Shown piece by piece: positions 56,288 to 64,000 of a stretch of DNA of 64,000 bases (its first letter is position 1; each line of letters opens with the position of its first letter). The notes beneath the pieces are model-generated. The model did no database searches and was not told where the DNA came from. It saw only the letters and a list, made by a program, of their open reading frames with translations. The DNA comes from Yersinia kristensenii (lineage in GTDB: Bacteria > Pseudomonadota > Gammaproteobacteria > Enterobacterales > Enterobacteriaceae): the NCBI RefSeq assembly GCF_900460525.1, contig NZ_UHIY01000001.1, positions 3,162,001 to 3,226,000 on the forward strand, read 5' to 3'. The translations under genes were made by a program, and so were the position numbers.

Positions 56288-56734
56288 CTAACTTAACATT
56301 CTAATTACTTCATCCTCTATCAGTTCGGTATCACCATTATTAAACCCGAGTAATTTACGCTCGGGATATTCCACTGCGATACTGTTGCGACCCGGTTTAT
56401 CCTTTAGCCCATAATGATGCACCCGCGCGATACGCTGTACCTTGCTGGTAAACTCCACCACGGCAGCATTGTCATCGCCTTTGGCTTTCATAAAGCGGTT
56501 GGTACGCAGTTTTGTGAACATTTCCCGCTTAATTCGGCCTTTCTTCGCTTTGATCGGTTGGCGCTTTCGCGGAGCATAGGGAGTGCCATCCGGCGATTTT
56601 TGGGATTTGATTCGCTGCTGCTGACGTTGGCGTAGCTTCTTCGCAATTTCGACAGTCATACTGCGACGGCTTGCGGGTGATAGCGCAGCAATCAGACCAG
56701 CCAACTTATCTTCAAATGGTTTAAATTCATTCAT
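56288..56734 (-). CDS. S: Tail completion protein gpS
   Basis: gpS completes the tail before joining to the head. The 148-residue basic protein has RRSMTVEIAKKLRQRQQQRI, PYAPRKRQPIKAKKGRIKRE and VEYPERKLLGFNNGD, the phage virion morphogenesis family pattern. It overlaps gpR by 8 bases. Confidence 0.93.
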   Translation of the reverse strand: MNEFKPFEDKLAGLIAALSPASRRSMTVEIAKKLRQRQQQRIKSQKSPDGTPYAPRKRQPIKAKKGRIKREMFTKLRTNRFMKAKGDDNAAVVEFTSKVQRIARVHHYGLKDKPGRNSIAVEYPERKLLGFNNGDTELIEDEVIRMLS

Positions 56735-57194
56735 TCCACTGACTCACTGGTTCACCATTAACCCACATTTCTGCCGGTCGCGTTATCGGTTCTGGTCGCG
56801 ATGGCTCCGGTATGTTTTGCACATGTAACGCGCTGTCGACCTCCCTGACAAGGGTACGCTCGGTCAGTAACAGGTTGATACTGACATCAATGCTATTGTC
56901 GTTATTGATATCGGTATACCACGTAAAGCCTTTTTTCTGGCCTTCATCGGTGGTCATAATGTCGGGCTGATTTTCACGTAGCCATGCCATTATCGGCACC
57001 AGCAGTAAATCAATATCGCCAGTGAAATCCGTCACCACCACATTGAGAGTGTACTGTTTTTCAAATGACAGTGATGCGGCCAGTGTGGCGGCAATTTTGC
57101 CATTATCCACGAATAAACGCAGCATGTCGGGATTGGTACGCAGCACCGGCACTGCATCAGTGAGAGTCTTGCGCAAATTGTCGGGTTTCAGCAT
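56727..57194 (-). CDS. R: Tail completion protein gpR
   Basis: gpR acts with gpS in tail completion. The 155-residue product (MLKPDNLRKTLTDAVPVLRT, PDMLRLFVDNGKIAATLAAS) matches the P2 R family. Its start lies inside the end of the Rz1-like gene (38-base overlap). Confidence 0.93.
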   Translation of the reverse strand: MLKPDNLRKTLTDAVPVLRTNPDMLRLFVDNGKIAATLAASLSFEKQYTLNVVVTDFTGDIDLLLVPIMAWLRENQPDIMTTDEGQKKGFTWYTDINNDNSIDVSINLLLTERTLVREVDSALHVQNIPEPSRPEPITRPAEMWVNGEPVSQWNE

Positions 57195-57447
57195 CTAATT
57201 CATCCTGACATTGTTTAACAATTTCAACCTGTAACGCACAACGTTCGAGTGCATGCTCAAGCTGACGAATATCGGCACTCAAATCGCCGTTAGTTGTCGG
57301 GTCGCTGCCGGGCATCGGGCAAAGGCTGACTCTCGGGCATCCGCTGTAAACAATGACTGGCGGATGCACAGGCGGGGCGTCGGTGCATCCGGCGCACAAC
57401 ATCAGGCAAATCAGTGCGGTACCAGCGGCGAAAGGTTTCGTTTTCAT
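57157..57447 (-). CDS. lysC: Rz1-like outer-membrane spanin (LysC)
   Basis: This is the small lipoprotein spanin that fuses outer and inner membranes at the last step of lysis. The 96-residue product has a lipoprotein signal (MKTKPFAAGTALICLMLCAG followed by Cys21), then a Pro-rich segment. It is encoded in an alternate frame mostly inside the Rz-like gene, the nested arrangement known for P2 lysB/lysC. The frame continues upstream to 57561 but the Met at 57447 fits the signal. Confidence 0.88.
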   Translation of the reverse strand: MKTKPFAAGTALICLMLCAGCTDAPPVHPPVIVYSGCPRVSLCPMPGSDPTTNGDLSADIRQLEHALERCALQVEIVKQCQDELDAETRQFAQDSH

Positions 57448-57715
57448 TGAGTAATCTTGTGATGGTTTGTTCACGCTGTGCTGCCAGTTTTCCGGCGGCA
57501 TCAAGCTTCCGACGCAGGGCAACCTGTGCTCTCTCATTTTTCTCAGCTCGGTTGGCAGCAACGTTAAGTTGATTTTTTAGCATGCTAATCGTACTTTTTT
57601 GCTCGTTAGTGACACGATTAGCTCCCTCAAGCGACCGGCTTAATTTGTCGTTCTCGTCACGCAGCCATAGCACACCGAACACGGCCAGAATTAGCAACAC
57701 GATGAGTGTTTTCAT
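57290..57715 (-). CDS. lysB: Rz-like inner-membrane spanin (LysB)
   Basis: The 141-residue product has one N-terminal membrane anchor (MKTLIVLLILAVFGVLWL) and a long periplasmic coiled coil (LSRSLEGANRVTNEQKSTIS, NVAANRAEKNERAQVALRRK), the i-spanin layout. It pairs with the nested Rz1-like protein. It overlaps the lysozyme gene by 4 bases. Confidence 0.9.
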   Translation of the reverse strand: MKTLIVLLILAVFGVLWLRDENDKLSRSLEGANRVTNEQKSTISMLKNQLNVAANRAEKNERAQVALRRKLDAAGKLAAQREQTITRLLNENETFRRWYRTDLPDVVRRMHRRPACASASHCLQRMPESQPLPDARQRPDN

Positions 57716-58221
57716 TGCGTTCCCTTAAGACAATAAGCACGTTCACGCTGGCGGCGATTCTCCAGCCCTTTACTTTTGACTCCATTGACATATACCCAGC
57801 GAGAGAGTTGATTACATGCCTGTTCCCATTGTCGGTGTTTTAGATACGAAACTAGCGTCGAGCGACAGGCGGCTGCCGTGCCGACGTTAAACGAGAAACT
57901 GACAAGTGCATCGTAAATCGGCTGCGGCATGTCTACCGGCACACAAGCCGCCAGTTGTTGTTCAACATGGAGAACATCAGCGACTAAGTTTTCCGCCGCA
58001 TCACGCTCGGTAATCTCTCTTTTAGGCACAACGCCAGCAGTGTGACCAATACCTGATGTCCACACTCCCGCGCTGCATTGATAGGGCCGTAGACGGCATC
58101 CCTCAAGGTCTGCGATCAGGGCAAGACCTTCCGGCGAGGTATGTAGTAAATGAAAATCGGGCATCAATATCGTCAACGCCAGCACTACACCGACACTGCA
58201 ACGTTTAACGATTGAGTTCAC
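57712..58221 (-). CDS. K: Endolysin, GH24 lysozyme with signal-anchor (gpK-like)
   Basis: This muramidase degrades peptidoglycan at lysis. The 169-residue protein has the GH24 catalytic pattern E40-x8-C49-x5-T55 (DLEGCRLRPYQCSAGVWTSG, IGHT). The N-terminal stretch of residues 5-20 is weakly hydrophobic, as in SAR endolysins exported by Sec and released when the membrane is depolarised. The aspartate of T4-type enzymes is replaced by cysteine, as in some P1/P21-type enzymes. Between the holin and Rz genes. Confidence 0.9.
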   Translation of the reverse strand: MNSIVKRCSVGVVLALTILMPDFHLLHTSPEGLALIADLEGCRLRPYQCSAGVWTSGIGHTAGVVPKREITERDAAENLVADVLHVEQQLAACVPVDMPQPIYDALVSFSFNVGTAAACRSTLVSYLKHRQWEQACNQLSRWVYVNGVKSKGLENRRQRERAYCLKGTQ

Positions 58222-58414
58222 GGGTCACCCCTTCATTAAGCCCCATAGATCTGAGGTAATTAAAGGTTTTACGGCGATACCAGAAATTAACCAGCGCGGT
58301 AAAAATGGCACAGCTCCCACCGATATAGAGCGCAAACCTATCTGGCGTCTGTGTGCCGAACCATGCAAGTGCTACTGATAACCAGTAAGTAATAAATGTG
58401 CTGATCTTCTCCAT
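58205..58414 (-). CDS. Y: Holin (gpY-like)
   Basis: The 69-residue product has two hydrophobic segments (about residues 7-22 and 28-46) and a basic tail (YRRKTFNYLRSMGLNEGVTR), the class II holin layout of HP1/P2-like phages. It would make the inner-membrane lesion that starts lysis. The ATG at 58414 (MEKISTF) is chosen over 58426, which lies inside X. Confidence 0.85.
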   Translation of the reverse strand: MEKISTFITYWLSVALAWFGTQTPDRFALYIGGSCAIFTALVNFWYRRKTFNYLRSMGLNEGVTRELNR

Positions 58415-58416
58415 TG

Positions 58417-58620
58417 TCAGTCCCACAGGTTTACAGTCTCTGTGACAGGTGAGGTTTGAATATCTGGCAACTCAACGGGAGTACCATGCGGTAGCACCGC
58501 CCCAAGTTCTGCCAGCCCTGGATTAGCGGCGAGCACCGTTTCAAATACCCCCTCTGTGCGCCCGTAATATCGATCGCAAATGAGGTCAAGGGTATCGCCT
58601 TGTTGCGCAATGATTTGCAT
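58417..58620 (-). CDS. X: Tail protein gpX
   Basis: gpX is a small LysM-like tail protein. The 67-residue product (MQIIAQQGDTLDLICDRYYG, VFETVLAANPGLAELGAVLP) is typical of P2 X. Its start overlaps the gpL stop and its stop lies just before the holin ATG. Confidence 0.94.
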   Translation of the reverse strand: MQIIAQQGDTLDLICDRYYGRTEGVFETVLAANPGLAELGAVLPHGTPVELPDIQTSPVTETVNLWD

Positions 58621-59126
58621 CAGATGTGGCCCACAATACAGCGTGGTTTATCTTGGATGCGCGAGACCGACCAGCGCATATCCCGCCACAACTCATCAAT
58701 AGTGCTGTCGATGCTGTCAGCTTTTTTGTCGCCTTTGGCACTGGCATCCACGCCGCGATAACGTTCATACAAGGTCGCGGTCGCCATTGCACAAACGGCG
58801 CGCACATAATGTAAAACACGGATATTCTCCCCATCGACCTCATCTGACGGCACATCTATAAGGCGGTTAAACCCAGCGGCGACTTGCTGCTCGCGAAAAT
58901 CGTGTAACTCCGCATTGGTTTCTGCCATACCGGTTTTAATGGCCTCCCGTAACCGGGCTGGGGCGATGGTTTGCTCAAGGCGCATCAGGTCACGAACGTG
59001 CTTCGGATCAATATCGGGAAAGAAGAATGTGTTCTTTATCAGTGGCTCGTCATGTGCAGATGGCGGAATGACTACGGTACCGCCATGTGGCTGCTTATCT
59101 TTTGGGGAAATAATCACTGTCGTCAT
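58620..59126 (-). CDS. L: Head completion/stabilisation protein gpL
   Basis: gpL completes filled heads. The 168-residue product has PLIKNTFFFPDIDPKHVRDL and TIDELWRDMRWSVSRIQDKP, as in P2 L. The 89 bases before the start separate it from M. Confidence 0.94.
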   Translation of the reverse strand: MTTVIISPKDKQPHGGTVVIPPSAHDEPLIKNTFFFPDIDPKHVRDLMRLEQTIAPARLREAIKTGMAETNAELHDFREQQVAAGFNRLIDVPSDEVDGENIRVLHYVRAVCAMATATLYERYRGVDASAKGDKKADSIDSTIDELWRDMRWSVSRIQDKPRCIVGHI

Positions 59127-59215
59127 GACAACCTCAAAATAGAGGGCGGTGGACGCAAACGTTGATCTGGCATGTTGTCGCGGCTTGCGTGCCGCCCGGC
59201 GCGGGGCGCGTTTGG

Positions 59216-59872
59216 TTAGCGGCTGGCTTTGCGTAGTTGGCTCTCCAACCGTTCAATATCTTTTTTCACACCGCAATGGTTATTGAGCTGTAACGCGCGC
59301 CTGAGATGTACCAAGGCTGATTCGGTTTTACCACTGTCCCGCAGGACGATACCGGCGATTTTGTGTAGCTTGGCGCGCACTTGATCTGGCATATCTTCGG
59401 CATCGGTCAGTTCCATTGTGGCCAGCAGGTGGCCGATATTGACGGGCTGGCCCGCACTGTGGGCGCGAGTGGCAGCATCGGCCACATCTTCAGCCAATAA
59501 GTAAGGCGTAGAACGTTTATAGCGATCTGGCATCACGAGGCGATGGTGCAAGGCATAGTGGGCAATCTCCAGCGCACCGGCAATATCGCCAATATCCAGC
59601 TTCCACACCATAACCGTCATCAATACCGCATCTTGTGCACCTCGACCTTCGCTCAATACTCCGCTCACCCAAGGGGCGTAATAGGGCAGCATTTCCCGTT
59701 TGCGTTCAGCTTTGCGCTCCATTGAATGCACATTTTTTAGAGCGCGAATATCTTCAGCCAGTTTTAGTAGCATCAGTTCATAGCCATTGGCATGGCGCAG
59801 CGGCTCATCAATTTGCTGCGCCGCCTCCGCCGCTAAAACTCGCATCATGTGCCGTCTGGCGGGGCTTAACAT
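59216..59872 (-). CDS. M: Terminase small (endonuclease) subunit gpM
   Basis: gpM cuts cos sites with gpP during packaging. The 218-residue protein has SPARRHMMRVLAAEAAQQID, KLDIGDIAGALEIAHYALHH and a helical C-terminus, all matching P2 M. It follows the capsid gene by 3 bases. Confidence 0.94.
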   Translation of the reverse strand: MLSPARRHMMRVLAAEAAQQIDEPLRHANGYELMLLKLAEDIRALKNVHSMERKAERKREMLPYYAPWVSGVLSEGRGAQDAVLMTVMVWKLDIGDIAGALEIAHYALHHRLVMPDRYKRSTPYLLAEDVADAATRAHSAGQPVNIGHLLATMELTDAEDMPDQVRAKLHKIAGIVLRDSGKTESALVHLRRALQLNNHCGVKKDIERLESQLRKASR

Positions 59873-59875
59873 GGT

Positions 59876-60943
59876 TTAGGCTCCAGTTTCTGAATGTTCG
59901 TTTTTTGTTTCAGTCAATAGTTGGATATTTTCAATCAGGCAGCCACAGCCGTATTCCTCCACTACATAATCCTGTTTGATGGATTCGTAGTTTTCGATGC
60001 GATCGCGGCGGGCAACTTCTTCGATATGGCGGCGGTGGCTGTCGTCCATAAAATAGATCGATAGGTTGTCCAGACGAGTCACTAACATGGCGTTGGCAGG
60101 GAAATAGGGCACGCGCACCGCTGGCAAGTTGCCGATACGTTTCTGACTGACAATCACATCCGCTGCCAGCATTTCGCTATTGGGTTGTTTTTGGTTAATC
60201 AGTGGGAAATATTTATCGACTAACAACTCACGGCCACAGATCACCACTAAATCGGGGTCTTCCTGATGCCAAGGGTCAATCATGGTATTGGTGGCATCAA
60301 ATACCAGCGCATCGAGGTTTTTATAGTCGCCATTTTCGCCGACACGAATCACGCTGGAAATTATCGCACCCTCTTTACCGGTCACTTTATCCATCACCCG
60401 TTGCGGTGCTTCGTTGCGGTATTTTTGCAACCAGCCTACGGCTACATCTTGCAGCATTGGGTTTTGCTGACGATTGGAGGTAGCCGCACGTTTCACTCCG
60501 TTAAAGCCCGCCATGATGTAATCCAATGCCTGACGCTTGGCGATGGCATCACGTAGCCGCAGTTGAAAATCCTGATACCGCGCCCACAGATCCAGCGTGT
60601 TATAGCGGATATGAAAATCAAAGTTCATCTGTTCACACTGATAACGGCGGGCTTCAAGAGCGGCAAAGTCAGCGGTTTCACGCTCGCCGCCAGTCGCGGT
60701 ATCGGTAGTGCTGGCAATAGAACCGGTGACGCCGATACCGATTTTCTCACCCGTTAACTCGGCCACCGGCACCATATTGATACGGCTGAGAAACTCGGAT
60801 GACTCCTGCACTCGGGTCATCAGGGTTTGGGTAACCGACGGCTCGACGCTGAATTTCTTCGCCACATCGCTCACCTCAATGCCATTCAATTTGGCAACCT
60901 GAGTCAGGTAAGCGTTGAATTTGATTCGGGTATTAGGTCGCAT
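59876..60943 (-). CDS. N: Major capsid protein gpN
   Basis: gpN is the HK97-fold capsid subunit. The 355-residue protein begins MRPNTRIKFNAYLTQVAKLN and has NFDFHIRYNTLDLWARYQDF and LDNLSIYFMDDSHRRHIEEV as in P2 N (357 residues). It is 21 bases after the scaffold gene; in P2 the N-terminus is cleaved by gpO. Confidence 0.96.
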   Translation of the reverse strand: MRPNTRIKFNAYLTQVAKLNGIEVSDVAKKFSVEPSVTQTLMTRVQESSEFLSRINMVPVAELTGEKIGIGVTGSIASTTDTATGGERETADFAALEARRYQCEQMNFDFHIRYNTLDLWARYQDFQLRLRDAIAKRQALDYIMAGFNGVKRAATSNRQQNPMLQDVAVGWLQKYRNEAPQRVMDKVTGKEGAIISSVIRVGENGDYKNLDALVFDATNTMIDPWHQEDPDLVVICGRELLVDKYFPLINQKQPNSEMLAADVIVSQKRIGNLPAVRVPYFPANAMLVTRLDNLSIYFMDDSHRRHIEEVARRDRIENYESIKQDYVVEEYGCGCLIENIQLLTETKNEHSETGA

Positions 60944-60964
60944 GAGGCTCTCTCAGTCTGGTTA

Positions 60965-61786
60965 TTAACAGTTAGTCAGAAAGGTTTCATCACCATTACC
61001 GCCGTTGGCCATCGGGCGACGCAGTTGGATCAGGCTTTCGCTCTGGTCGAGGCTGGCGCGCAGGTGGGAAAGTTGCTGCTGATTGGCTTCAATCTGTTGC
61101 TCAATTTGTTGAAAACGCTGCTCGTTAGCATCAGCCTGAACTTGCAGCTGTTCGGCTACGGTGGTCACAGCGGCGTGGATATCAGTAAAACGGGCATCGT
61201 CAGAGGATTGCTTGCGATTAAACAGCTCTTTTACCCGGCTAAGTAGACTGATTCCGGGTTCAGGAATTTCTTCAAATTCAATCGCGGCCTCAACGGCAAC
61301 AGAGAACAGATCGGTGGGTTCCAGTTTCTTACCAGCCAGTGGATTAGTTTTGGCGCGGGCGCAGAATTCCAACATTTCAGTACCCAAGCTGGCTGGGTCA
61401 TCAGTCACCGCCAAACCAATCAGATAGCATTTACCGCTGTTGGAGAAATTCGGGCGAATCTCCATTGAGGTGTAAACCTTTTGTCGAGCTTGCACCATTG
61501 CTACCAGATCGTCGGTCGGCACCACCTTGGCATATAACGCCCACTTACCGTTTAGCGCGGAATCATCGTTGATTTTCTCGGCTTTTAGTTCAACCACATC
61601 ACCATAACGGCGGAAAGGGCTGTCAGGCAGTAAACCTTTAATGTGTTCCAGATTAATGCGGCAGCCATAGACGCGCGGATCAAAGGTATCGGCCATTTGC
61701 TGAATGTCATTACCGTCGATAATACGACCATCGCAAGTATCACCTTCGACACCGATACGGAAAAACTTAGAAATTTTCTTAGCCAT
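60965..61786 (-). CDS. O: Capsid scaffold and protease gpO
   Basis: gpO is the internal scaffold with a serine protease N-terminus that matures the capsid. The 273-residue protein has AKKISKFFRIGVEGDTCDGR, the protease-type YLIGLAVTDDPASLGTEMLE with the active serine, and a C-terminal coiled coil rich in Gln (QADANEQRFQQIEQQIEANQ). It heads the O-N-M-L operon and is divergent from P. Confidence 0.94.
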   Translation of the reverse strand: MAKKISKFFRIGVEGDTCDGRIIDGNDIQQMADTFDPRVYGCRINLEHIKGLLPDSPFRRYGDVVELKAEKINDDSALNGKWALYAKVVPTDDLVAMVQARQKVYTSMEIRPNFSNSGKCYLIGLAVTDDPASLGTEMLEFCARAKTNPLAGKKLEPTDLFSVAVEAAIEFEEIPEPGISLLSRVKELFNRKQSSDDARFTDIHAAVTTVAEQLQVQADANEQRFQQIEQQIEANQQQLSHLRASLDQSESLIQLRRPMANGGNGDETFLTNC

Positions 61787-61928
61787 AATGGGAGTCCGTG
61801 AATGGGTCAGTTAAATCAGCGCTAGTTTCCTGACTCCCAATCCCCACTGCCACCACTCTAAATCCTTTAATCACTGACACAACAGTGAGTTGAGGAAGAA
61901 TCAAACTCGTTTTCGTAGCCTTGCGCTC

Positions 61929-63692
61929 ATGATGACGACCCCAACTACCCTTATCAGTGATCCACGGCGGCAGGCGGCTTTGCTTTACTGGCAGGGCTTT
62001 TCTGTGCGCCAGATTGCCGAGCTGCTGAACCAGAAAGCACCAACCGTGCAGAGCTGGAAACAGCGGGATGCCTGGGAGGATGTTTCCCCGGTATCGCGTG
62101 TGGAGAGCAGTCTGGAAGCGCGGTTGATTCAACTGATCATGAAGAACAACAAGGAGGGTTGCGACTACAAAGAGATTGACCTGCTAGGCCGCCAGATTGA
62201 GCGATTGGCACGAGTTAACCGCTACAACCAAACCGGCAATGAAGCCGATCTGAATCCGAAGGTACGTAACCGCAATAAAGGGGAACGTAAGTCGGTTGAG
62301 AAAAATGTGTTTAGCGACGCGGCTATTGAAGCGCTGAATGATATTTTTCTGGAAACTACGTTTGAATATCAGAAAGGTTGGTATCGGGCTGGCTTGCAGC
62401 ATCGTATTCGCAATATTCTTAAATCGCGCCAAATTGGCGCGACCTTCTACTTTGCCCGTGAAGCACTAATAGATGCACTAACCACTGGGCGCAATCAGAT
62501 CTTTCTGTCAGCCAGTAAAGCACAGGCGCATGTATTCAAAAACTACATTATTGATTTTGCCCGACAGGTAGAAGTTGACCTGAAAGGCGATCCGATGGTG
62601 CTGGCCAACGGTGCGCGGCTGTTCTTTCTCGGCACTAATATCCGCACCGCTCAGAGCTACACCGGCAACCTGTATCTCGATGAATACTTTTGGATACCGA
62701 AGTTTCAGGAGTTGCGCAAAGTGGCTTCGGGTATGTCATTACACAAAAAATGGCGTACCACCTATTTTTCCACGCCATCCAGTCTGGCCCACAGCGCTTA
62801 TCCGTTTTGGTCTGGCGAACTGTTTAATAAAGGGCGTAAAAACAAAGAACAACATATTTATGTTGATCTCAGCCATAGCCATTTGATGCACGGTGCGCTG
62901 TGTGGCGACGGTCAGTGGCGGCAGATTGTCACTGTTGAAGATGCGCTGGCGGGCGGCTGTAACTTGTTTGACCTCGACCAACTTGCGCTGGAATACAGCC
63001 CAGCGGAATATCAAAACCTGCTGATGTGCGAATTCGTCGATGATAAAACCTCGGTATTCCCGTTCGAAGAGTTGCAGGGCTGCATGGTCGATAGTCTGGA
63101 GGAGTGGGATGATTTTAATCCTTACGCCTATCGACCTTTTGGTTATCGGGCGGTTTGGTTGGGTTATGACCCGTCTCACACCGGTGACAGTGCGGGTTGC
63201 GTGGTATTGGCTCCACCGCTGGTACCCGGCGGCAAATTCCGCATTTTGGAACGCCATCAATGGAAGGGAATGGACTTCGCCACTCAAGCTGAATCCATCA
63301 AAACCCTAACTGAAAAATACTGCGTGGAATATATCGGTATCGACGCCACGGGCATTGGGCAGGGCGTCTATCAACTGGTGCGGGAGTTTTTTCCGGCGGT
63401 GCAGGAAATTCGTTACAGCCCGGAGATTAAAACCGCGCTGGTGCTGAAAGCCAAAGACCTGATCACCAGTGGGCGGCTGGAGTATGACTCCGGCCACACC
63501 GATATCACCCAATCTTTTATGGCTATCCGCAAAACCATGACTGCCAGCGGTGGCCGTGCCACTTACCAAGCCAGCCGCAGCGAAGACGCCAGTCATGCAG
63601 ATATCGCATGGGCGGCGATGCACGCGATGATTAACGAGCCGCTAACCGCCGGTAGCGGTTATGCCCAATCTTCAATTCTGGATTTTAACTGA
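61929..63692 (+). CDS. P: Terminase large (ATPase) subunit gpP
   Basis: gpP is the packaging motor. The roughly 587-residue protein has an N-terminal helix-turn-helix (LLYWQGFSVRQIAELLNQKA), the ATPase with a Walker A-like FYFAREALIDALTTGRNQIF region and SASKAQAHVFKNYIIDFARQ, Walker B LYLDEYFWIPKFQEL, and a nuclease-type domain starting LGYDPSHTGDSAGCVV. ATGs at 61929 and 61932 are both possible; the frame back to 61890 lacks family similarity. It runs opposite to O, as in P2. Confidence 0.95.
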   Translation: MMTTPTTLISDPRRQAALLYWQGFSVRQIAELLNQKAPTVQSWKQRDAWEDVSPVSRVESSLEARLIQLIMKNNKEGCDYKEIDLLGRQIERLARVNRYNQTGNEADLNPKVRNRNKGERKSVEKNVFSDAAIEALNDIFLETTFEYQKGWYRAGLQHRIRNILKSRQIGATFYFAREALIDALTTGRNQIFLSASKAQAHVFKNYIIDFARQVEVDLKGDPMVLANGARLFFLGTNIRTAQSYTGNLYLDEYFWIPKFQELRKVASGMSLHKKWRTTYFSTPSSLAHSAYPFWSGELFNKGRKNKEQHIYVDLSHSHLMHGALCGDGQWRQIVTVEDALAGGCNLFDLDQLALEYSPAEYQNLLMCEFVDDKTSVFPFEELQGCMVDSLEEWDDFNPYAYRPFGYRAVWLGYDPSHTGDSAGCVVLAPPLVPGGKFRILERHQWKGMDFATQAESIKTLTEKYCVEYIGIDATGIGQGVYQLVREFFPAVQEIRYSPEIKTALVLKAKDLITSGRLEYDSGHTDITQSFMAIRKTMTASGGRATYQASRSEDASHADIAWAAMHAMINEPLTAGSGYAQSSILDFN

Positions 63693-64000
63693 TGAGCAAA
63701 CGCAAAGGCCGCAAGGCAGTAAAATCAACCAATCTAACTCGGCAACTGCAGCAACCAATGGAAGTGTTTAGCTTTGGCGAACCTTCCGCAGTGCTGGATC
63801 GTCGCGACATTCTGGATTACGCCGAATGCATCGGTAACGGCAAATGGATTGAGCCCCCGATCAGTTTCACCGGGTTGGCCAAAAGTCTGCGTGCGGCGGT
63901 ACATCACAGCTCCCCGATTTATGTGAAACGTAATATTCTGACCAGCACTTTTATCCCACATCCGCTGCTCAGCGCCCAACAATTTAGCCGCTTTGCACTG
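63692..64000 (+). CDS. Q: Portal protein gpQ (partial, 3' end outside window)
   Basis: gpQ is the portal vertex through which DNA enters the head. The first 103 residues are visible (MSKRKGRKAVKSTNLTRQLQ, FGEPSAVLDRRDILDYAECI, ISFTGLAKSLRAAVHHSSPI), matching P2 Q. The ATG overlaps the gpP stop (TGATG), so translation is coupled. The gene runs off the window. Confidence 0.95.
   Translation, partial: MSKRKGRKAVKSTNLTRQLQQPMEVFSFGEPSAVLDRRDILDYAECIGNGKWIEPPISFTGLAKSLRAAVHHSSPIYVKRNILTSTFIPHPLLSAQQFSRFAL

Noticed and set aside
57712..58221. Inactivated lysozyme because the catalytic aspartate is missing
   Set aside because: Cysteine at this position is known in active phage endolysins, so the gene is treated as functional.
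58972..59165. Plus-strand frames opposite L and M
   Set aside because: Antisense to well-supported virion genes in a compact operon.
61787..61928. Ogr binding site TGT-N12-ACA in the O-P divergent region
   Set aside because: I searched by eye and found no exact match, so I do not report a site, although late promoters must lie here.

Overview
The window reads as chromosome of an enteric bacterium of the order Enterobacterales, most likely a Yersinia of the Y. enterocolitica group. The protein families are close to E. coli/Salmonella relatives but not identical, base composition is moderate, a single-copy flagellar region carries dcyD-tcyJLN beside fliAZ, and ERIC-type palindromic repeats resemble those abundant in Yersinia. 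The genus is an inference; the order is well supported.

Layout. (1) 1-10.1 kb: flagellar basal body and export genes on the minus strand (fliF-G-H-I-J-K, then fliL-M-N-O, with fliO cut by the window edge) and the divergent fliE. A tandem ERIC-type repeat sits unusually between fliI and fliJ. (2) 10.1-16.0 kb: accessory genes in the flagellar locus: a small secreted protein, a short AlkA-like DNA glycosylase, a 45-residue membrane protein, chaB, a large sensor HD-GYP protein and an AraC regulator. (3) 16.3-22.0 kb: late flagellar genes fliT-S-D (minus), then fliC, fliA and fliZ (plus). Well-matched sigma-28 promoters lie back to back between fliD and fliC, and FlhDC-like boxes precede fliE and fliA. 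(4) 22.2-25.8 kb: a third ERIC-type element, then D-cysteine desulfhydrase and the cystine/sulfur amino acid ABC transporter. (5) 25.8-26.5 kb: a two-gene module resembling TumE toxin / DNA-binding antitoxin. (6) 26.7-32.8 kb: the divergent proline utilisation genes putA and putP, with GTTGCA operator-like sites. (7) 33-36.4 kb: the efeUOB ferrous iron uptake operon behind a Fur-box-like sequence. (8) 36.4-42.2 kb: wrbA, an XRE regulator with membrane segments, a sialic acid mutarotase (nanM), a YbcL-like protein followed by an AraC regulator, and cycA.

(9) 42.6-64.0 kb: a tRNA-Lys gene with anticodon CTT, followed directly by a P2-like prophage that runs off the right edge. From the tRNA inward the order is ogr, D, U, T, E'/E, FII, FI, [cargo], tail fibre assembly, fibre H, I, J, W, V, [cargo], S, R, Rz1/Rz, lysozyme, holin, X, L, M, N, O, then P and Q on the opposite strand. 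This is the P2 late-gene order. The integrase and immunity end should lie beyond 64,000. The E to E' switch uses a visible T TTT TTA slippery site.

The two prophage cargo sites match the places where P2 itself carries non-essential genes (Z/fun between G and FI, and orf30 between S and V). Here they hold a cupin gene divergent from a LuxR-type regulator, and a three-helix membrane protein. All are AT-rich and unrelated by sequence to neighbouring virion genes. They are the best candidates for undescribed function in the window, such as lysogenic conversion or exclusion of other phages, but the sequence alone does not prove this.
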